DNA from: CAYFVU01 sp964594775
GTDB taxonomy: Bacteria > Spirochaetota > Spirochaetia > DSM-16054 > Sediminispirochaetaceae
NCBI GenBank assembly: GCA_964594775.1
Contig: CAZQNO010000002.1
Span: 1 to 64,000, forward strand
Direction of reading: 5' to 3'
DNA: 64,000 bases
Each line of letters opens with the position of its first letter. The first letter of the stretch is position 1. This document shows positions 43,022-52,915 of this stretch, one piece after another. Position numbers and translations under genes: made by a program. The notes below the pieces were generated by a model, which had not been told where the DNA came from, did no database searches, and saw only the letters and a program-made list of their open reading frames with translations.

Positions 43022-44539
43022 ATGAGCAGTTCAGCTGTAGGATCCTATATTCAAGCCCTAGGCGCGGAAAAGATCGATTCGGGCGCCTTAGCCTATATAG
43101 CCTCGCTCGATAAAATATCGGCGGTGAGTCCGGAGACCGCCGCCTCGATCGTCAATGAGCTCAGAGACCAGCGGTCTAACCTCAAGCTCATCGCCAGCGA
43201 GAACTATTCCTCGCTGGCCAGTCAACTGGCGATGGGGAATCTGTTTACCGACAAGTACGCCGAGGGCTTCCCCTATCACCGCTTCTATGCCGGCTGCGAC
43301 AATGTCGATGCGGTGGAAAGTTACGCGGTGGAGCAGGCGAAGAAGCTCTTCGGCGCGCATCATGCCTATGTGCAGCCCCACAGCGGTGCCGACGCAAATC
43401 TCATCGCCTACTGGGCGATCCTCTCTCAACGGGTGGAGACACCGATGCTGGAAGAGCTCGGCGTGGAAAATCCCGCCAAACTTTCCCGGGAGGACTGGGA
43501 CAAGATACGAGGGGCCATGGGTAATCAGCGGCTTCTCGGTTTGGATTACTACTCCGGAGGTCATCTGACCCACGGCTATCGCTTCAATGTCTCCGCTCAG
43601 ATGTTCGACGCCTACAGTTACGGGGTCGATCCGGCGACAGGAATGCTCGACTATGATCAGGTGGAGAAGCAGGTGAAGGAGATAAAGCCCTTTATCTTCG
43701 TTACCGGTTACAGCGCCTATCCGAGACTGATAAACTTCAAGAAAATGCGGGAGATCGCCGACCAGGTAGGGGCGGTTTTTATGGTTGATATGGCTCATTT
43801 CGCCGGTTTGGTGGCGGGAAAGGTGATGACGGGGGACTACAACCCGGTCGAGCACGCCCATGTGGTGACCACGACAACCCACAAGACTCTTCGAGGGCCG
43901 CGGGGCGGCATGATCCTCACCAATGAGGAGTTCGCCGAAGCCGTCGACAAGGGCTGTCCCATGGTTATCGGCGGGCCCCTTCCCCATGTCACGGCTGCCA
44001 AGGCGGTTGCCTTACGGGAGGCAAATTCACCGGAGTTCGCCGATTACGCGGCGAAGATCGTCGAAAACAGCCGGGCCTTGGCGGAGGCATGCATGGCCGA
44101 AGGAATGAAGCTGAGCTCGAACGGCAGCGACAACCACCTCCTCCTTCTCGATGTGAGCGGCTTCGGTATTAACGGAAGACAGGCGGAGAGCGTGGTACGG
44201 GAATGCGGCATCACCCTCAATCGCAACGCCCTTCCCGAAGATCCCAACGGTCCCTGGTACACCAGCGGTCTGCGCATAGGTACTCCGGCGGTAACGACTC
44301 TCGGAATGGGTGTCCAAGAGATGAAGGAAATCGCCTCCATCATTAAGCTGGTACTCTCGAACACGAAGCCGAAGATCCTCAGCTCCGGAAAGAATGCGGG
44401 AAAACAGAGCAAGGCCAAGTATGAGATCGATCCTCCCGTGGTCGACCAGGCGAGGAGACGGCTACACGATCTCCTCTCTAAGTACCCGGTCTATCCGGAG
44501 CTGGACCTAAAGTTCCTGCAGAAGCACTTTTCCGCCTGA
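43022..44539 (+). CDS. glyA: Serine hydroxymethyltransferase (long form)
   Basis: 505 residues, against about 415-430 in most bacteria; the long form is typical of spirochaetes and chlamydiae. It moves the serine hydroxymethyl group to tetrahydrofolate, giving glycine and methylene-THF. SNLKLIASENYSS (about 51-63), FPYHRFYAGCDNVDAVESYA, and VTTTTHKTLRGPRGGMIL, with the PLP lysine in HKTLRG, are clear. The extra residues come from an N-terminal segment and an insert (about 130-160, EELGVENPAKLSREDWDKIR). SD AAGGAGGATTAC. It complements serA-serC and gcvT found 10 kb away. Confidence 0.95.
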   Translation: MSSSAVGSYIQALGAEKIDSGALAYIASLDKISAVSPETAASIVNELRDQRSNLKLIASENYSSLASQLAMGNLFTDKYAEGFPYHRFYAGCDNVDAVESYAVEQAKKLFGAHHAYVQPHSGADANLIAYWAILSQRVETPMLEELGVENPAKLSREDWDKIRGAMGNQRLLGLDYYSGGHLTHGYRFNVSAQMFDAYSYGVDPATGMLDYDQVEKQVKEIKPFIFVTGYSAYPRLINFKKMREIADQVGAVFMVDMAHFAGLVAGKVMTGDYNPVEHAHVVTTTTHKTLRGPRGGMILTNEEFAEAVDKGCPMVIGGPLPHVTAAKAVALREANSPEFADYAAKIVENSRALAEACMAEGMKLSSNGSDNHLLLLDVSGFGINGRQAESVVRECGITLNRNALPEDPNGPWYTSGLRIGTPAVTTLGMGVQEMKEIASIIKLVLSNTKPKILSSGKNAGKQSKAKYEIDPPVVDQARRRLHDLLSKYPVYPELDLKFLQKHFSA

Positions 44540-44553
44540 TCGGCTCAGTGCCT

Positions 44554-45846
44554 CTAAAGGGGGCGTTTCTTTCGAATGAGATAGTCCCTTGCTATCGGCG
44601 CCGATGTCTCGATGTAGCAGGACTTCGGCCCTCGGTCGGCCCGGGTGATCCGTTCTCCCGCGTGGTCGAAGAGGGTGAATGCCCGGTCTTCGAGAACGGG
44701 GCCTTCAGGGCCCACAAACTCGATCGGCTCCCCCTCGATAATGCTGTTGCGCACTTCGAGGGAGTACCTCCGCCTCTTGCTGCCGGGAAGCTTCGAATCG
44801 GCGCTTTCGCCGACTATACCTAAAAACTCATAGGACCGCAGGTAGGAATCCCCGGTCGTTTCATCGGCGTCTCTCTCGCCGAAGTAGAAGCCCGTGGAAT
44901 AGCGGCGGTGACTGACGTTCTCCAGTTCATGCCGCTGAATCGCCAGCACCTCGTCGTCGGTTTCGTCGATACGGTCTAAGGCCGTGCGGTAGGCCTTCGT
45001 TACCACGGCGGTATAGTAGACGCCCTTCATTCTGCCCTCGATCTTTACCGCATCTATACCGGCGTCTCTGAGCCGCCGCAGGTGGTCGAACATGTTGAGA
45101 TCCTTAGAAGAGAGAATGGTACTGCGGCCGTCCTCCTCTATAACGGGAAAATATTCGCCCGGCCGCTCCTTTTCCTCCAATAGGCGGTAGTGCCAGCGGC
45201 AGGAGTGGGTGCAGTCACCAGTGTTTGCGCTCCTGCCGGTGAGATAGGCGCTGAGAAAGCAGCGTCCGCTGTAGGCGAGGCACATGGCGCCGTGGACGAA
45301 GGCTTCCAGCTCGATATCCGCTACCTCTCTTCTGATATCTTCGATTTCCGCAAGGGTGACCTCTCTGCCGAGGACGATCCGTGAAAAACCGAGGTCCCGG
45401 TAGGCCTTCACCGCCTCGGCGTTGATGCAGTTTGCCTGGGTGGAGAGGTGGAAGCGGTGCCGCGGCAAGCGGCGCCGCAGCAGAGAATAGGCGCCGATGT
45501 CGCTCACGATAAGTGCGTCGAAGGGAAGGAGGGCAATCTTTTCCAGTTCCTCCTCCAGTGCTTTGAGCTCGGGCGTACGAAAGTAAATGTTAAAGGCTCC
45601 GTAGAGTCTCTTCACTTCAGCCCTCCCGCCGGCAGTCTTTTTAATTTGCAAAAGCCGTTGGGCGAGCGCGGGAACAGCTCTTCCTTCGCTTCCCTCGGTC
45701 CCGCCGTCCAGGGAGAAGTTGTCCGCCCGGGCCCTGAGGCTGAAAGAGTCAAGACCGATATACGCGGCGTCGGCACCGTAACGGTAGGCGAAGCGGAGTT
45801 TCTCCTCGCTGCCTGCCGGAGAGAGAAGCTCTAAGTTCCTCGCCAT
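44554..45846 (-). CDS. U32 family peptidase (RNA-hydroxylation type likely)
   Basis: 430 residues. It starts LELLSPAGSEEKLRFAYRYGADAAYIGLDSFSLRA (split: LELLSPAGSEEKLRFAYRYG), typical of U32; the signature EAFVHGAMCLAYSGRCFLSA and Cys pattern in NTGDCTHSCRWHYRL are complete. E. coli members TrhP and RlhA take part in prephenate-dependent hydroxylation of tRNA and 23S rRNA, while others were described as collagenases. The conserved Cys cluster favours the RNA-modification type. It follows lon by 3 bp, same strand. Confidence 0.85.
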   Translation of the reverse strand: MARNLELLSPAGSEEKLRFAYRYGADAAYIGLDSFSLRARADNFSLDGGTEGSEGRAVPALAQRLLQIKKTAGGRAEVKRLYGAFNIYFRTPELKALEEELEKIALLPFDALIVSDIGAYSLLRRRLPRHRFHLSTQANCINAEAVKAYRDLGFSRIVLGREVTLAEIEDIRREVADIELEAFVHGAMCLAYSGRCFLSAYLTGRSANTGDCTHSCRWHYRLLEEKERPGEYFPVIEEDGRSTILSSKDLNMFDHLRRLRDAGIDAVKIEGRMKGVYYTAVVTKAYRTALDRIDETDDEVLAIQRHELENVSHRRYSTGFYFGERDADETTGDSYLRSYEFLGIVGESADSKLPGSKRRRYSLEVRNSIIEGEPIEFVGPEGPVLEDRAFTLFDHAGERITRADRGPKSCYIETSAPIARDYLIRKKRPL

Positions 45847-45849
45847 AGT

Positions 45850-48213
45850 CTACTTCTTCTTCCCGCCGGGGAAAGCGGTTTCGATGACCTCCTCCATGCA
45901 TTCTACGGGGACGAAATTGATTCCCCCCTTGATGTGATCGGGAATTTCTTCCAGGTCCCGAAGATTGGCCTTGGGGATAATGATCGTCTTTATCTTGTTC
46001 CGCCGGGCAGCAATGGTCTTTTCCTTGAGGCCCCCTATGGGAAGCACCTTCCCGACCAGTGAGAGTTCGCCGGTCATCGCGAGGTTCTTCTTGATGGGAG
46101 CAGTTTTCGCCAGAGAGAGGAGGGCCGTCGCCATGGTGATGCCGGCGGAGGGGCCGTCCTTTGGAGTCGCTCCTTCGGGGATGTGGAGGTGGATTTGATT
46201 GTGTTCGAAGAATTTACTGTCGATGTCGTGGGAATCGGCGATGTGCCGGACATAGGTGTAGGCGATGTTCGCCGATTCCTGCATGATGTCGCCCATTCGA
46301 CCGGTAAGGCGGAACCCTTCTTTGCCCGGATTATTCACCGCCTCGATAACCAGAGTATCCCCGCCGAGATTTGTCCAGGCGAGACCGAGGGCCATGCCGG
46401 CTACAGAGGCCCGTTTAATGTCGTCCCGCCGAAATGGCGCCTGTCCGAGATACTCCTTTAAGGTGTCGCCGGAAATAACGAAGGGCGGCTCCTTCTTCTC
46501 CAACACGAGGGAGCGGGCGATTTTTCGATGGATCTTGTCGATCTGTTTTTCAAAATTTCGCATGCCCGCCTCCCTGGCGTATTCTCCTGCAATGCCGGAG
46601 AGGGCCGACTTATTGTAGCGGACATGCTTTTTCAGGAGTCCTGTTTTGGCGAGAGACTTGGGAATGAGATATTTCCTGGCGATGGCAATCTTCTCTTCCT
46701 CGATGTAGCCGGAGAGACGGATTACCTCCATCCTGTCGAGCAGAGGCCGTGGAATGGTGTCCAGGGTATTTGCCGTGGTGATGAAGAGGATATTTCCGAT
46801 GTCGAAGGGAAGGTCCAGGTAGTGGTCCCGGAACTGAACGTTCTGTTCCGGGTCCAGAACTTCCAGCAGGGCCGATGAGGGATCCCCCTGAAAACTCGCT
46901 CCCATCTTGTCGATCTCGTCGATCATGAAGACCGGGTTTTTCTCCTTGACTATTTTGAGTCCCTGCATGATCTTCCCCGGCATTGCCCCTACGTAGGTCC
47001 GGCGATGTCCCTTTATCTCCGCCTCATCCCTCATGCCTCCGACGGAAAAGCGGAAGAATTCCTTTTCGAGGGCCCGGGCGATCGACTTTCCCACGGATGT
47101 TTTTCCCACGCCGGGTGCTCCGACGAGACAAAGGATCGATCCCTTTGTGTCCTTCTTCATTTTTCGCACGGCGAGGTACTCGAGTATCCTGTCCTTTACG
47201 TCTTCCAATCCGTAGTGATCTTCATCGAGGACCTTTTGCGCCGTTGCCATGTCGAAATCTGCCGGCTCGGGGTCCTTCCAGGGCAGGGAAATAATCGTGT
47301 CGAGATAGTTTCTCGTTACAATGAATTCGGAGGAGTTCGGGTCCATGAGAGAAAACTTCTGCAGCTCCTGTTCGACCTGCTCCTTCGCCTCTCCCTCCAG
47401 TTCGAGTTTTTCAATGGCATCCTTAAAGCGGCGGTACTCGCTGCTCTTCGAGTCGGTGGGCATGCCGAGCTCTTCCTTTATCTTCTTCAGCTCCTCTTTT
47501 AAGAAGTATTCCCGCCGGCTCTTTTCGATTTTTTCATTGATCTCCTTCTGGATCTTCTTCTGAATCTTCAGCAGCTCCTGCTCCTTCTTTATATGCAGCA
47601 GAACCTTCTCCATTCTCTTGTGCACGTCGAGAGTCTCGAGGATCCGCTGCTGCTCGTCCTTGTTGATGTTGAGCATGCTCGTGATGAAGTCGGCGATCTT
47701 TCCCGGGTGGTCGATGTTTACCATATTGAGGCGCATCTCCTCGGAAAAAAGCGGATTGTTTTCCGAAAGCTGTTTCATCTCCGAGAGCAGAGAACGGGTC
47801 AGTGCCTTTACCTCATTTGAGGAGTCGTTGGTATCGTCGAGATAGTCGGCCGCCACGGAGAAGGGCGCCTCCTCAGAGAGGAATTTCTTTATCTTGAAAC
47901 GCTTGAGGGTGGAGACAAAGAGATTGTAACCGCCGTCGGGAAGATTGATCTTCTTGACGATCTTAGCCACGGTACCGACCCGGTAGAATTCCATCGAAGC
48001 CGAGTCGTTCTCCTCATCCGCTTCATTCTCCGTGAGGACGAGTCCGATCATGCGGTCGGCGGAAACGGCGTTTTCTACAGCATCGATGTCGTCCCTCGAT
48101 TGGATCATGATGGGGGTAAATATTCCGGGAAATATCGGACGTCCGGAGAGCGGTAGTATGAAGAGTTTCTGAGGAAGCATTTGGTTGGCCGGAATAATCT
48201 GTCTATCAGACAT
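45850..48213 (-). CDS. lon: ATP-dependent protease Lon
   Basis: 787 residues. LON substrate domain (about 15-205, KLFILPLSGRPIFPGIF), coiled helical region, AAA+ module with Walker A GAPGVGKTSVGKSIA (about 360) and sensor residues, and the C-terminal S16 protease domain with Ser in KDGPSAGITMATAL and Lys in the LPIGGLKEKTIAARR segment. It degrades misfolded and regulatory proteins in the cytosol. ATG 48213 behind CAGGGGGACTCG was chosen; the frame is open to a GTG at 48234, which lacks an SD. A consensus-like promoter lies upstream; no CIRCE element was seen. Confidence 0.96.
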   Translation of the reverse strand: MSDRQIIPANQMLPQKLFILPLSGRPIFPGIFTPIMIQSRDDIDAVENAVSADRMIGLVLTENEADEENDSASMEFYRVGTVAKIVKKINLPDGGYNLFVSTLKRFKIKKFLSEEAPFSVAADYLDDTNDSSNEVKALTRSLLSEMKQLSENNPLFSEEMRLNMVNIDHPGKIADFITSMLNINKDEQQRILETLDVHKRMEKVLLHIKKEQELLKIQKKIQKEINEKIEKSRREYFLKEELKKIKEELGMPTDSKSSEYRRFKDAIEKLELEGEAKEQVEQELQKFSLMDPNSSEFIVTRNYLDTIISLPWKDPEPADFDMATAQKVLDEDHYGLEDVKDRILEYLAVRKMKKDTKGSILCLVGAPGVGKTSVGKSIARALEKEFFRFSVGGMRDEAEIKGHRRTYVGAMPGKIMQGLKIVKEKNPVFMIDEIDKMGASFQGDPSSALLEVLDPEQNVQFRDHYLDLPFDIGNILFITTANTLDTIPRPLLDRMEVIRLSGYIEEEKIAIARKYLIPKSLAKTGLLKKHVRYNKSALSGIAGEYAREAGMRNFEKQIDKIHRKIARSLVLEKKEPPFVISGDTLKEYLGQAPFRRDDIKRASVAGMALGLAWTNLGGDTLVIEAVNNPGKEGFRLTGRMGDIMQESANIAYTYVRHIADSHDIDSKFFEHNQIHLHIPEGATPKDGPSAGITMATALLSLAKTAPIKKNLAMTGELSLVGKVLPIGGLKEKTIAARRNKIKTIIIPKANLRDLEEIPDHIKGGINFVPVECMEEVIETAFPGGKKK

Positions 48214-48257
48214 CGAGTCCCCCTGGTAGTTCACTAAAATTCGCGGTATACGCCTAC

Positions 48258-48286
48258 ATAATACTCATAAACGGACCATCGTTCAA
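48258..48286 (-). promoter_or_regulatory. Predicted promoter of lon
   Basis: Minus strand: TTGAAC (48281-48286), 17-bp spacer, TATTAT (48258-48263). Predicted leader of about 38 nt. It looks like a vegetative sigma-70 promoter. Confidence 0.65.
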
Positions 48287-48326
48287 ATCGCTCGCTTATT
48301 AGCTTGCGTGCCGTGCAGCGCCCTCA

Positions 48327-48356
48327 TTGTCCAAGGGCCCCTCGACGGGCTATAGT
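48327..48356 (+). promoter_or_regulatory. Predicted promoter of recO, giving a leaderless mRNA
   Basis: TTGTCC (48327-48332), 18-bp spacer, TATAGT (48351-48356), then 6 nt to ATG 48363. Confidence 0.6.
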
Positions 48357-48362
48357 TACTCA

Positions 48363-49136
48363 ATGGGCCGAAACAGTCGTTCTCCCGGCATCATACTCAC
48401 CAGCCGCCGTGTGGGAGAGTATCATAAGGCGCTCGAAATTCTCCTGCCGGAAGAGGGAATAGTCCGGGCTACGGCGTACGGCGCGGTAAAGGGCAAGAGC
48501 CGGCTCGCCGGCGTAAGCGAACCATTTATCGAAGGAGAAATGTATATCTACCACGATCCGGTAAAGGATCGCAGGAGCCTCACCGAGCTTGATCCGTCGA
48601 ACATTCACGAGGCCATTTGGAAGGACCTCAGCCGCTACTATATCGCTTCCTCCTGGGTGGAATGCATAGTAAAATCTTTTGCCGGAGGAGGCGAGTTCGG
48701 CCCGCTCTTTCGTCTCCTCTCCGATGCCTTGAGTATCTTGGAGAAGACGGAACGCTACGAAGAAATTTTCGTGCATTTTCTCTGGCGCTACCTTGCACTC
48801 ATCGGGTTTCGTCCGGACATTCACCGCTGCGAAGAGTGCGGTACGGTAATCGACCGCGGAGAGACCCTACATCTGGAAGGGACGGCATTCCTCTGCGGCC
48901 GCTGCGCCGCCTTCGACGAGGCCGAACTCTCCGTCTGGGGCAGGCGCTTTCTCGAACTCTCGGCAGCCAAGCCATTTTTTGAATTGATCGAAATACTGGA
49001 TGAGATCGAGAGCGCAAAGGAGGCCGGTAAGACGGCCTATCCGCACCGCTTGGAAAAATTGAAAGGAACCATTATTATCCTCTTGAGGAATATAGTGGAT
49101 CGACCATTGAACACCCTGGCCCAGGGGCTTATATGA
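48363..49136 (+). CDS. recO: DNA repair protein RecO
   Basis: 257 residues. N-terminal OB fold (GIILTSRRVGEYHKALEILLPEEG), then a helical domain, then a zinc-finger with Cys pairs CEECG (about 158) and CGRCA (about 180). RecO helps RecA displace SSB in RecFOR recombination. ATG 48363 fits the family's start; the frame upstream includes a TTG at 48327, which is the -35 of the promoter. The stop overlaps thpR by 4 bp. It heads recO-thpR-recJ-M23-rpsU, with recJ a functional partner in recombination repair. Confidence 0.92.
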   Translation: MGRNSRSPGIILTSRRVGEYHKALEILLPEEGIVRATAYGAVKGKSRLAGVSEPFIEGEMYIYHDPVKDRRSLTELDPSNIHEAIWKDLSRYYIASSWVECIVKSFAGGGEFGPLFRLLSDALSILEKTERYEEIFVHFLWRYLALIGFRPDIHRCEECGTVIDRGETLHLEGTAFLCGRCAAFDEAELSVWGRRFLELSAAKPFFELIEILDEIESAKEAGKTAYPHRLEKLKGTIIILLRNIVDRPLNTLAQGLI

Positions 49137-49681
49137 GATTGTTTATCGCCCTGCCGCTTCCCGATGAAGTGCAGGATTGTATCGTTCTCCGTTCCGCCCA
49201 TCTGCGGAGCAGGTATTCCGGCTTGAAATGGACAGGGAGGGATGCCCTGCATATAACTCTGGTGTTTCTCGGTGAAACGGAGGAGCGGCTCGTCGATGTA
49301 ATCGCCGAGAAGATGAGGCGCAGCGCCGATTTACTTATGTCCTATACGATAAAACTGCATGGACTCGGTACCTTCCCTCCTAAGGGCCGGCCGCGGGTCC
49401 TCTATCTTCGTGTGGAAAAAGGGGGAGAGGAGAGCCAACGGGTGTTTTCCGTTCTCCGCCGGGAACTCGGTGATTTAGCGGGCCGAAAAAGGCGACGTTT
49501 TTCTCCCCATCTTACCCTGGCAAGGGTGAGGGAAGGAGAGAAGGTACCGGATCTCGAAGAGGGGAATGATCTCCGGTTCACCTTCCCCGTTTCGCGCATG
49601 GTCCTCTATCGTTCCCATCTCAGCCCCAAGGGTGCACGATATGAGCCGCTCGCGGAGGCGGAATTGAGAGGAGAGAATTAG
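49133..49681 (+). CDS. thpR: RNA 2',3'-cyclic phosphodiesterase (2'-5' RNA ligase family)
   Basis: 182 residues, 2H phosphoesterase fold. Both HxTx motifs are present: HITLVFLGE (about residue 39) and HLTLARVRE (about residue 124). Members hydrolyse RNA 2',3'-cyclic phosphates to 2'-phosphomonoesters, and in vitro ligate RNAs with 2'-5' bonds. The biological role is unclear. FIALPLPDEVQD at the start is typical. It is coupled to recO by ATGA and is followed by recJ after 7 bp. Confidence 0.9.
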   Translation: MRLFIALPLPDEVQDCIVLRSAHLRSRYSGLKWTGRDALHITLVFLGETEERLVDVIAEKMRRSADLLMSYTIKLHGLGTFPPKGRPRVLYLRVEKGGEESQRVFSVLRRELGDLAGRKRRRFSPHLTLARVREGEKVPDLEEGNDLRFTFPVSRMVLYRSHLSPKGARYEPLAEAELRGEN

Positions 49682-49688
49682 ACAGCAT

Positions 49689-51812
49689 ATGCAGTGGCAC
49701 AAGACGGACATAGACAAGGAAATCGTTCGCTCCCTTTCCGAGCGTTTTCAAATAGATCTGCTGACTGCCGCCGTACTGGCGCGTCGGGGCATCACCGGGG
49801 CGGAGGAGATCAAGTTCTATCTCGAACGGGAGATGATCTTTACCCATAATCCCTTTCTCTTCGATGAGATGGATGAGGCGGTAGGAAGAATTCGCGGCGC
49901 GGCGGATGAGGGTGAGAGGGTCCTCATTTTCGGCGACCGAGATGTAGACGGCATTACCTCCACCGTGCTTCTGCGGGAGGCCCTCATCGAGATGGGACTG
50001 GAGGTGGAGTGGCTCCTTCCCCAGGGAGACGAGCCCTACGGCATTACGATGGAGGCGGTAGAGGCATTCGCCGAACGGGGCGGCACCCTCATTATCACCG
50101 TCGACAGCGGAATTTCCAACAATCGGGAGATCCTCCGGGCACGAGAATTGGGGATCGATACGGTGGTGGTGGACCATCATCTGCCGCTGGAAGAGCTTCC
50201 GCCGGCGGCGGCAATAATCAATCCGAAGCTTGCCGACTCATCGTATCCGTTTCGAGATCTCTCCGGCTGCGGGGTGGCGGCGAAATTGGCATGGGCCCTC
50301 GAGTTCAGTAAGACCGATTTTTTTAACGAAGAGCTGGTCTTGTTGAACGCCCGGCCGGGAAACGATACGGTTATTCTCGAGGCGGTAAAGATGGTCAACC
50401 TCGTCGAGACCGACCGCATCGTCGAAAATTTCGTTCCGGCGATGGTGCGCCCCGATCAAACGAGACTCGCGTCTTTTCTCCTCAACACACAGATTCTCGT
50501 CTACGACAGGCAGCAGAATGTTCGTCTGCTCAAACGAGTGTTCGGTGCCGAAACGGAGATCAACGTCTACGACGTGGCGCCGGAGATAGGGAAGGTGTTT
50601 CCCGTTCTCGAGGGGAAGAGCCTTCTGAAGATCCGTGACAAGAGCAGGACTAACCGCTATCTCGACAAAACCGCCGATGAGATCGACATATTCGTCTCCC
50701 TTTTTACCTCCTATGTGAGAAAACGCTATCCCGCTCTTTCGACGGAATTTGACAAGAAGCTCGATCTCGTTGCTCTGGGAACCTTGGCCGACCTCATGCC
50801 GCTGGTCGATGAAAACCGCATTTTGGTGAACAAAGGGATGGAGAGGATCAATTCGGTAAAACGGGAAGCCCTGCATGAGCTGCTTCTTCAACAGAACCTT
50901 CTGGGCAAACAGCTGGGTACTACCGACGTGAGCTGGCAGATCTCACCGCTTATAAACGCTACCGGAAGACTGGGCGTACCCGACAAAGCGGCGCAGATGT
51001 TTATCACCGAAGATACGGAAGAGCGTCGAAAACTGGTAACGGAGCTTATCGGACTGAACAAGGAGCGAAAGAAACTCGGTGATGCGGCCTGGACTTCGGT
51101 GCTTCCCTTGGCGCAGAGGAGTTTTGAGGAGCTGCAGGAGCGGATGGTTCTCGTCTCGGATGAGCAGGTCCACCGCGGCGTCACCGGTATCATTGCCGCC
51201 AGACTCACACAGTATTACAGCGTGCCCGCAGCGGTGGTGGCCCGCATCGAAGATCACCTGGTCGGTTCGATGCGCAGCGCCGGGGCTTTTCCGGTAAAGA
51301 ATTTTCTATCACATTTCGAAGATCTCTTCATTGATTATGGGGGGCATGACTTTGCCGCCGGTTTTAGTCTTCCATTCGAGAGCTACGCCGAGTTCGAGAA
51401 ACGGTTCAAACAGGAGGTTCAAGAACTGGAAGAAATTCAACGGGTGGAGAAACCGATTGCCGTCGATGCGGAACTTCCCGCGAACTACCTTACGCCGGAG
51501 CTCCACAGCCTTGTCGAAAGGCTCGAACCCTATGGGGAGGAGCATCCGCCGCTCATCTTTCTGGCAAAGGGCCTTCTCATAGAGAATCTCGACTTGGTGG
51601 GCAAGGGGGAGCAGCAGCTGCATGTAAAGATGCTGCTCAATTCAGGAAAATTCAAATGGCCGGCCATTTTTTGGAAGGCGGGAGACAGGGTGAACAGGGA
51701 TTTCTCTCTTGGTGATAATGTCGATGTCGTTTTTCGTCTGGGAAGAAACTACTTTCAGTACACCGAGACTTCACAGCTGACAATTTTGGACATCCGAAGA
51801 AGCGAGGACTAA
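49689..51812 (+). CDS. recJ: Single-stranded-DNA-specific exonuclease RecJ
   Basis: 707 residues. DHH domain: LIFGDRDVDGITSTVLL (about 78-94), VDSGIS, VVDHHLPLEELPPAAAIINP (name motif DHH about 159), LSGCGVAAKLAWAL. The DHHA1 domain shows GGHDFAAGFSL (usually GGHAxAAG), and an OB domain follows. RecJ degrades 5' ends of single strands in RecFOR repair and base-excision repair. It is longer than E. coli RecJ (577) by an inserted segment at about 230-350, which resembles the extra region in other spirochaete RecJ proteins (inference). Same operon as recO. Confidence 0.93.
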   Translation: MQWHKTDIDKEIVRSLSERFQIDLLTAAVLARRGITGAEEIKFYLEREMIFTHNPFLFDEMDEAVGRIRGAADEGERVLIFGDRDVDGITSTVLLREALIEMGLEVEWLLPQGDEPYGITMEAVEAFAERGGTLIITVDSGISNNREILRARELGIDTVVVDHHLPLEELPPAAAIINPKLADSSYPFRDLSGCGVAAKLAWALEFSKTDFFNEELVLLNARPGNDTVILEAVKMVNLVETDRIVENFVPAMVRPDQTRLASFLLNTQILVYDRQQNVRLLKRVFGAETEINVYDVAPEIGKVFPVLEGKSLLKIRDKSRTNRYLDKTADEIDIFVSLFTSYVRKRYPALSTEFDKKLDLVALGTLADLMPLVDENRILVNKGMERINSVKREALHELLLQQNLLGKQLGTTDVSWQISPLINATGRLGVPDKAAQMFITEDTEERRKLVTELIGLNKERKKLGDAAWTSVLPLAQRSFEELQERMVLVSDEQVHRGVTGIIAARLTQYYSVPAAVVARIEDHLVGSMRSAGAFPVKNFLSHFEDLFIDYGGHDFAAGFSLPFESYAEFEKRFKQEVQELEEIQRVEKPIAVDAELPANYLTPELHSLVERLEPYGEEHPPLIFLAKGLLIENLDLVGKGEQQLHVKMLLNSGKFKWPAIFWKAGDRVNRDFSLGDNVDVVFRLGRNYFQYTETSQLTILDIRRSED

Positions 51813-51814
51813 AA

Positions 51815-52882
51815 ATGGGGAGAACTCAGATCTGTCTCACTAGAAAAACGAACAGCGCAACGAAGCGGGGAGTCTCCCCCGGTTTCGCCGTCCGGTTTAT
51901 CGGCGCGCTATTGCTCATTGTGCTTTTCTCACTTCAGGCGCTCTCCGCCGAAAGAGTCGACCATCTTTCGAAACTGCGGCCTGGAGATATTTTTTCGGTT
52001 CGCATCCGCACGCACGAATCTCCGAGGAGTCACGAAAAAGAGGCAGAAGCGCCTGTACTCGCCGATTTCTATAGGGTAACGGTGCAGGATGCGGAGGGAG
52101 AGACGCTGAGTGAAGGAAGGAGTTTCTTTCGCACGAATGGAAAGGGGGCCGACGGAACAAATAGTACCCGCGAGGCCTTCATCCTCCTCGGCATACCTTC
52201 AGCTGCCGAAGCGGGCAGCTATCTGCTCAATGTATATCGTGTCTATCGCGGCGACGAAAATACCGAACTACTGCTCCAGAGCCGTCGCGTAGAAATACTC
52301 GACCGCAGCTTCAAGCGGGAAGAGATCCCCCTCAGAGAGACCCTCACCGAACTGAGAAGGAGTCCCGATCCCGAAAAGACGCATCAGGCGAGGGAGATCC
52401 GGAGAATCTATTGGAGCTTTCGGGCGGACACGGACTTTGCCAAGGGTCCTTGGATCGTCCCGGTGGAGTATAGCCGTATTTCCGGTGATTTTGGAGATCG
52501 GCGAATCTATCAGTACAGCGACGGCGGGCGGGCATCCTGGATACACAGCGGTATCGACTTTGCCGCGCCCGTGGGAACGCCGATTCGCGCCCCCGCCGAG
52601 GGAAGAGTGGTTATGGCCGAAGAGCGAATCGTCACGGGAAAGACTCTGGTGCTGGAACATCTGCCCGGGATCTACAGCATATATTTCCACCTGGACAGCC
52701 TCGAGGTGAAGGATGGAGCAATGGTGCAAAAGGGAGAGCGCATAGGCAGCGTCGGTATGTCCGGCCTTGCCACCGGTCCCCATCTCCATTGGGAGGTGAG
52801 GGTGCAGGGTGTGGCGGTAGACCCCTGGGTATTGACCAAGGAGAGTTTTTTCGCCACACTGCTCGCTACTGAGGAGCCGTAG
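51815..52882 (+). CDS. Exported M23 (LytM) peptidase
   Basis: 355 residues. A basic N-terminus and hydrophobic helix (about 24-45) act as signal or anchor. The zinc peptidase domain (about 215-350) has HSGIDFAAPVGTPIRAPAEG with the first His and Asp ligands, a YFHLDSLEVKDGAMV segment and the HLHWEV motif (about 323). M23 enzymes cut peptidoglycan cross-bridges or, if degenerate, activate amidases; here the zinc ligands are intact. It starts 2 bp after recJ; no strong SD beyond GCGAGGACT. It is followed by rpsU. Confidence 0.87.
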   Translation: MGRTQICLTRKTNSATKRGVSPGFAVRFIGALLLIVLFSLQALSAERVDHLSKLRPGDIFSVRIRTHESPRSHEKEAEAPVLADFYRVTVQDAEGETLSEGRSFFRTNGKGADGTNSTREAFILLGIPSAAEAGSYLLNVYRVYRGDENTELLLQSRRVEILDRSFKREEIPLRETLTELRRSPDPEKTHQAREIRRIYWSFRADTDFAKGPWIVPVEYSRISGDFGDRRIYQYSDGGRASWIHSGIDFAAPVGTPIRAPAEGRVVMAEERIVTGKTLVLEHLPGIYSIYFHLDSLEVKDGAMVQKGERIGSVGMSGLATGPHLHWEVRVQGVAVDPWVLTKESFFATLLATEEP

Positions 52883-52915
52883 AGAGGCCCGTGAAGTCCA
52901 AAGGAGGTGATTACC

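Noticed and set aside
48214..48362. CIRCE or heat-shock promoter for lon
   Set aside because: No CIRCE inverted repeat was seen, and the hexamers fit a vegetative sigma-70 promoter.
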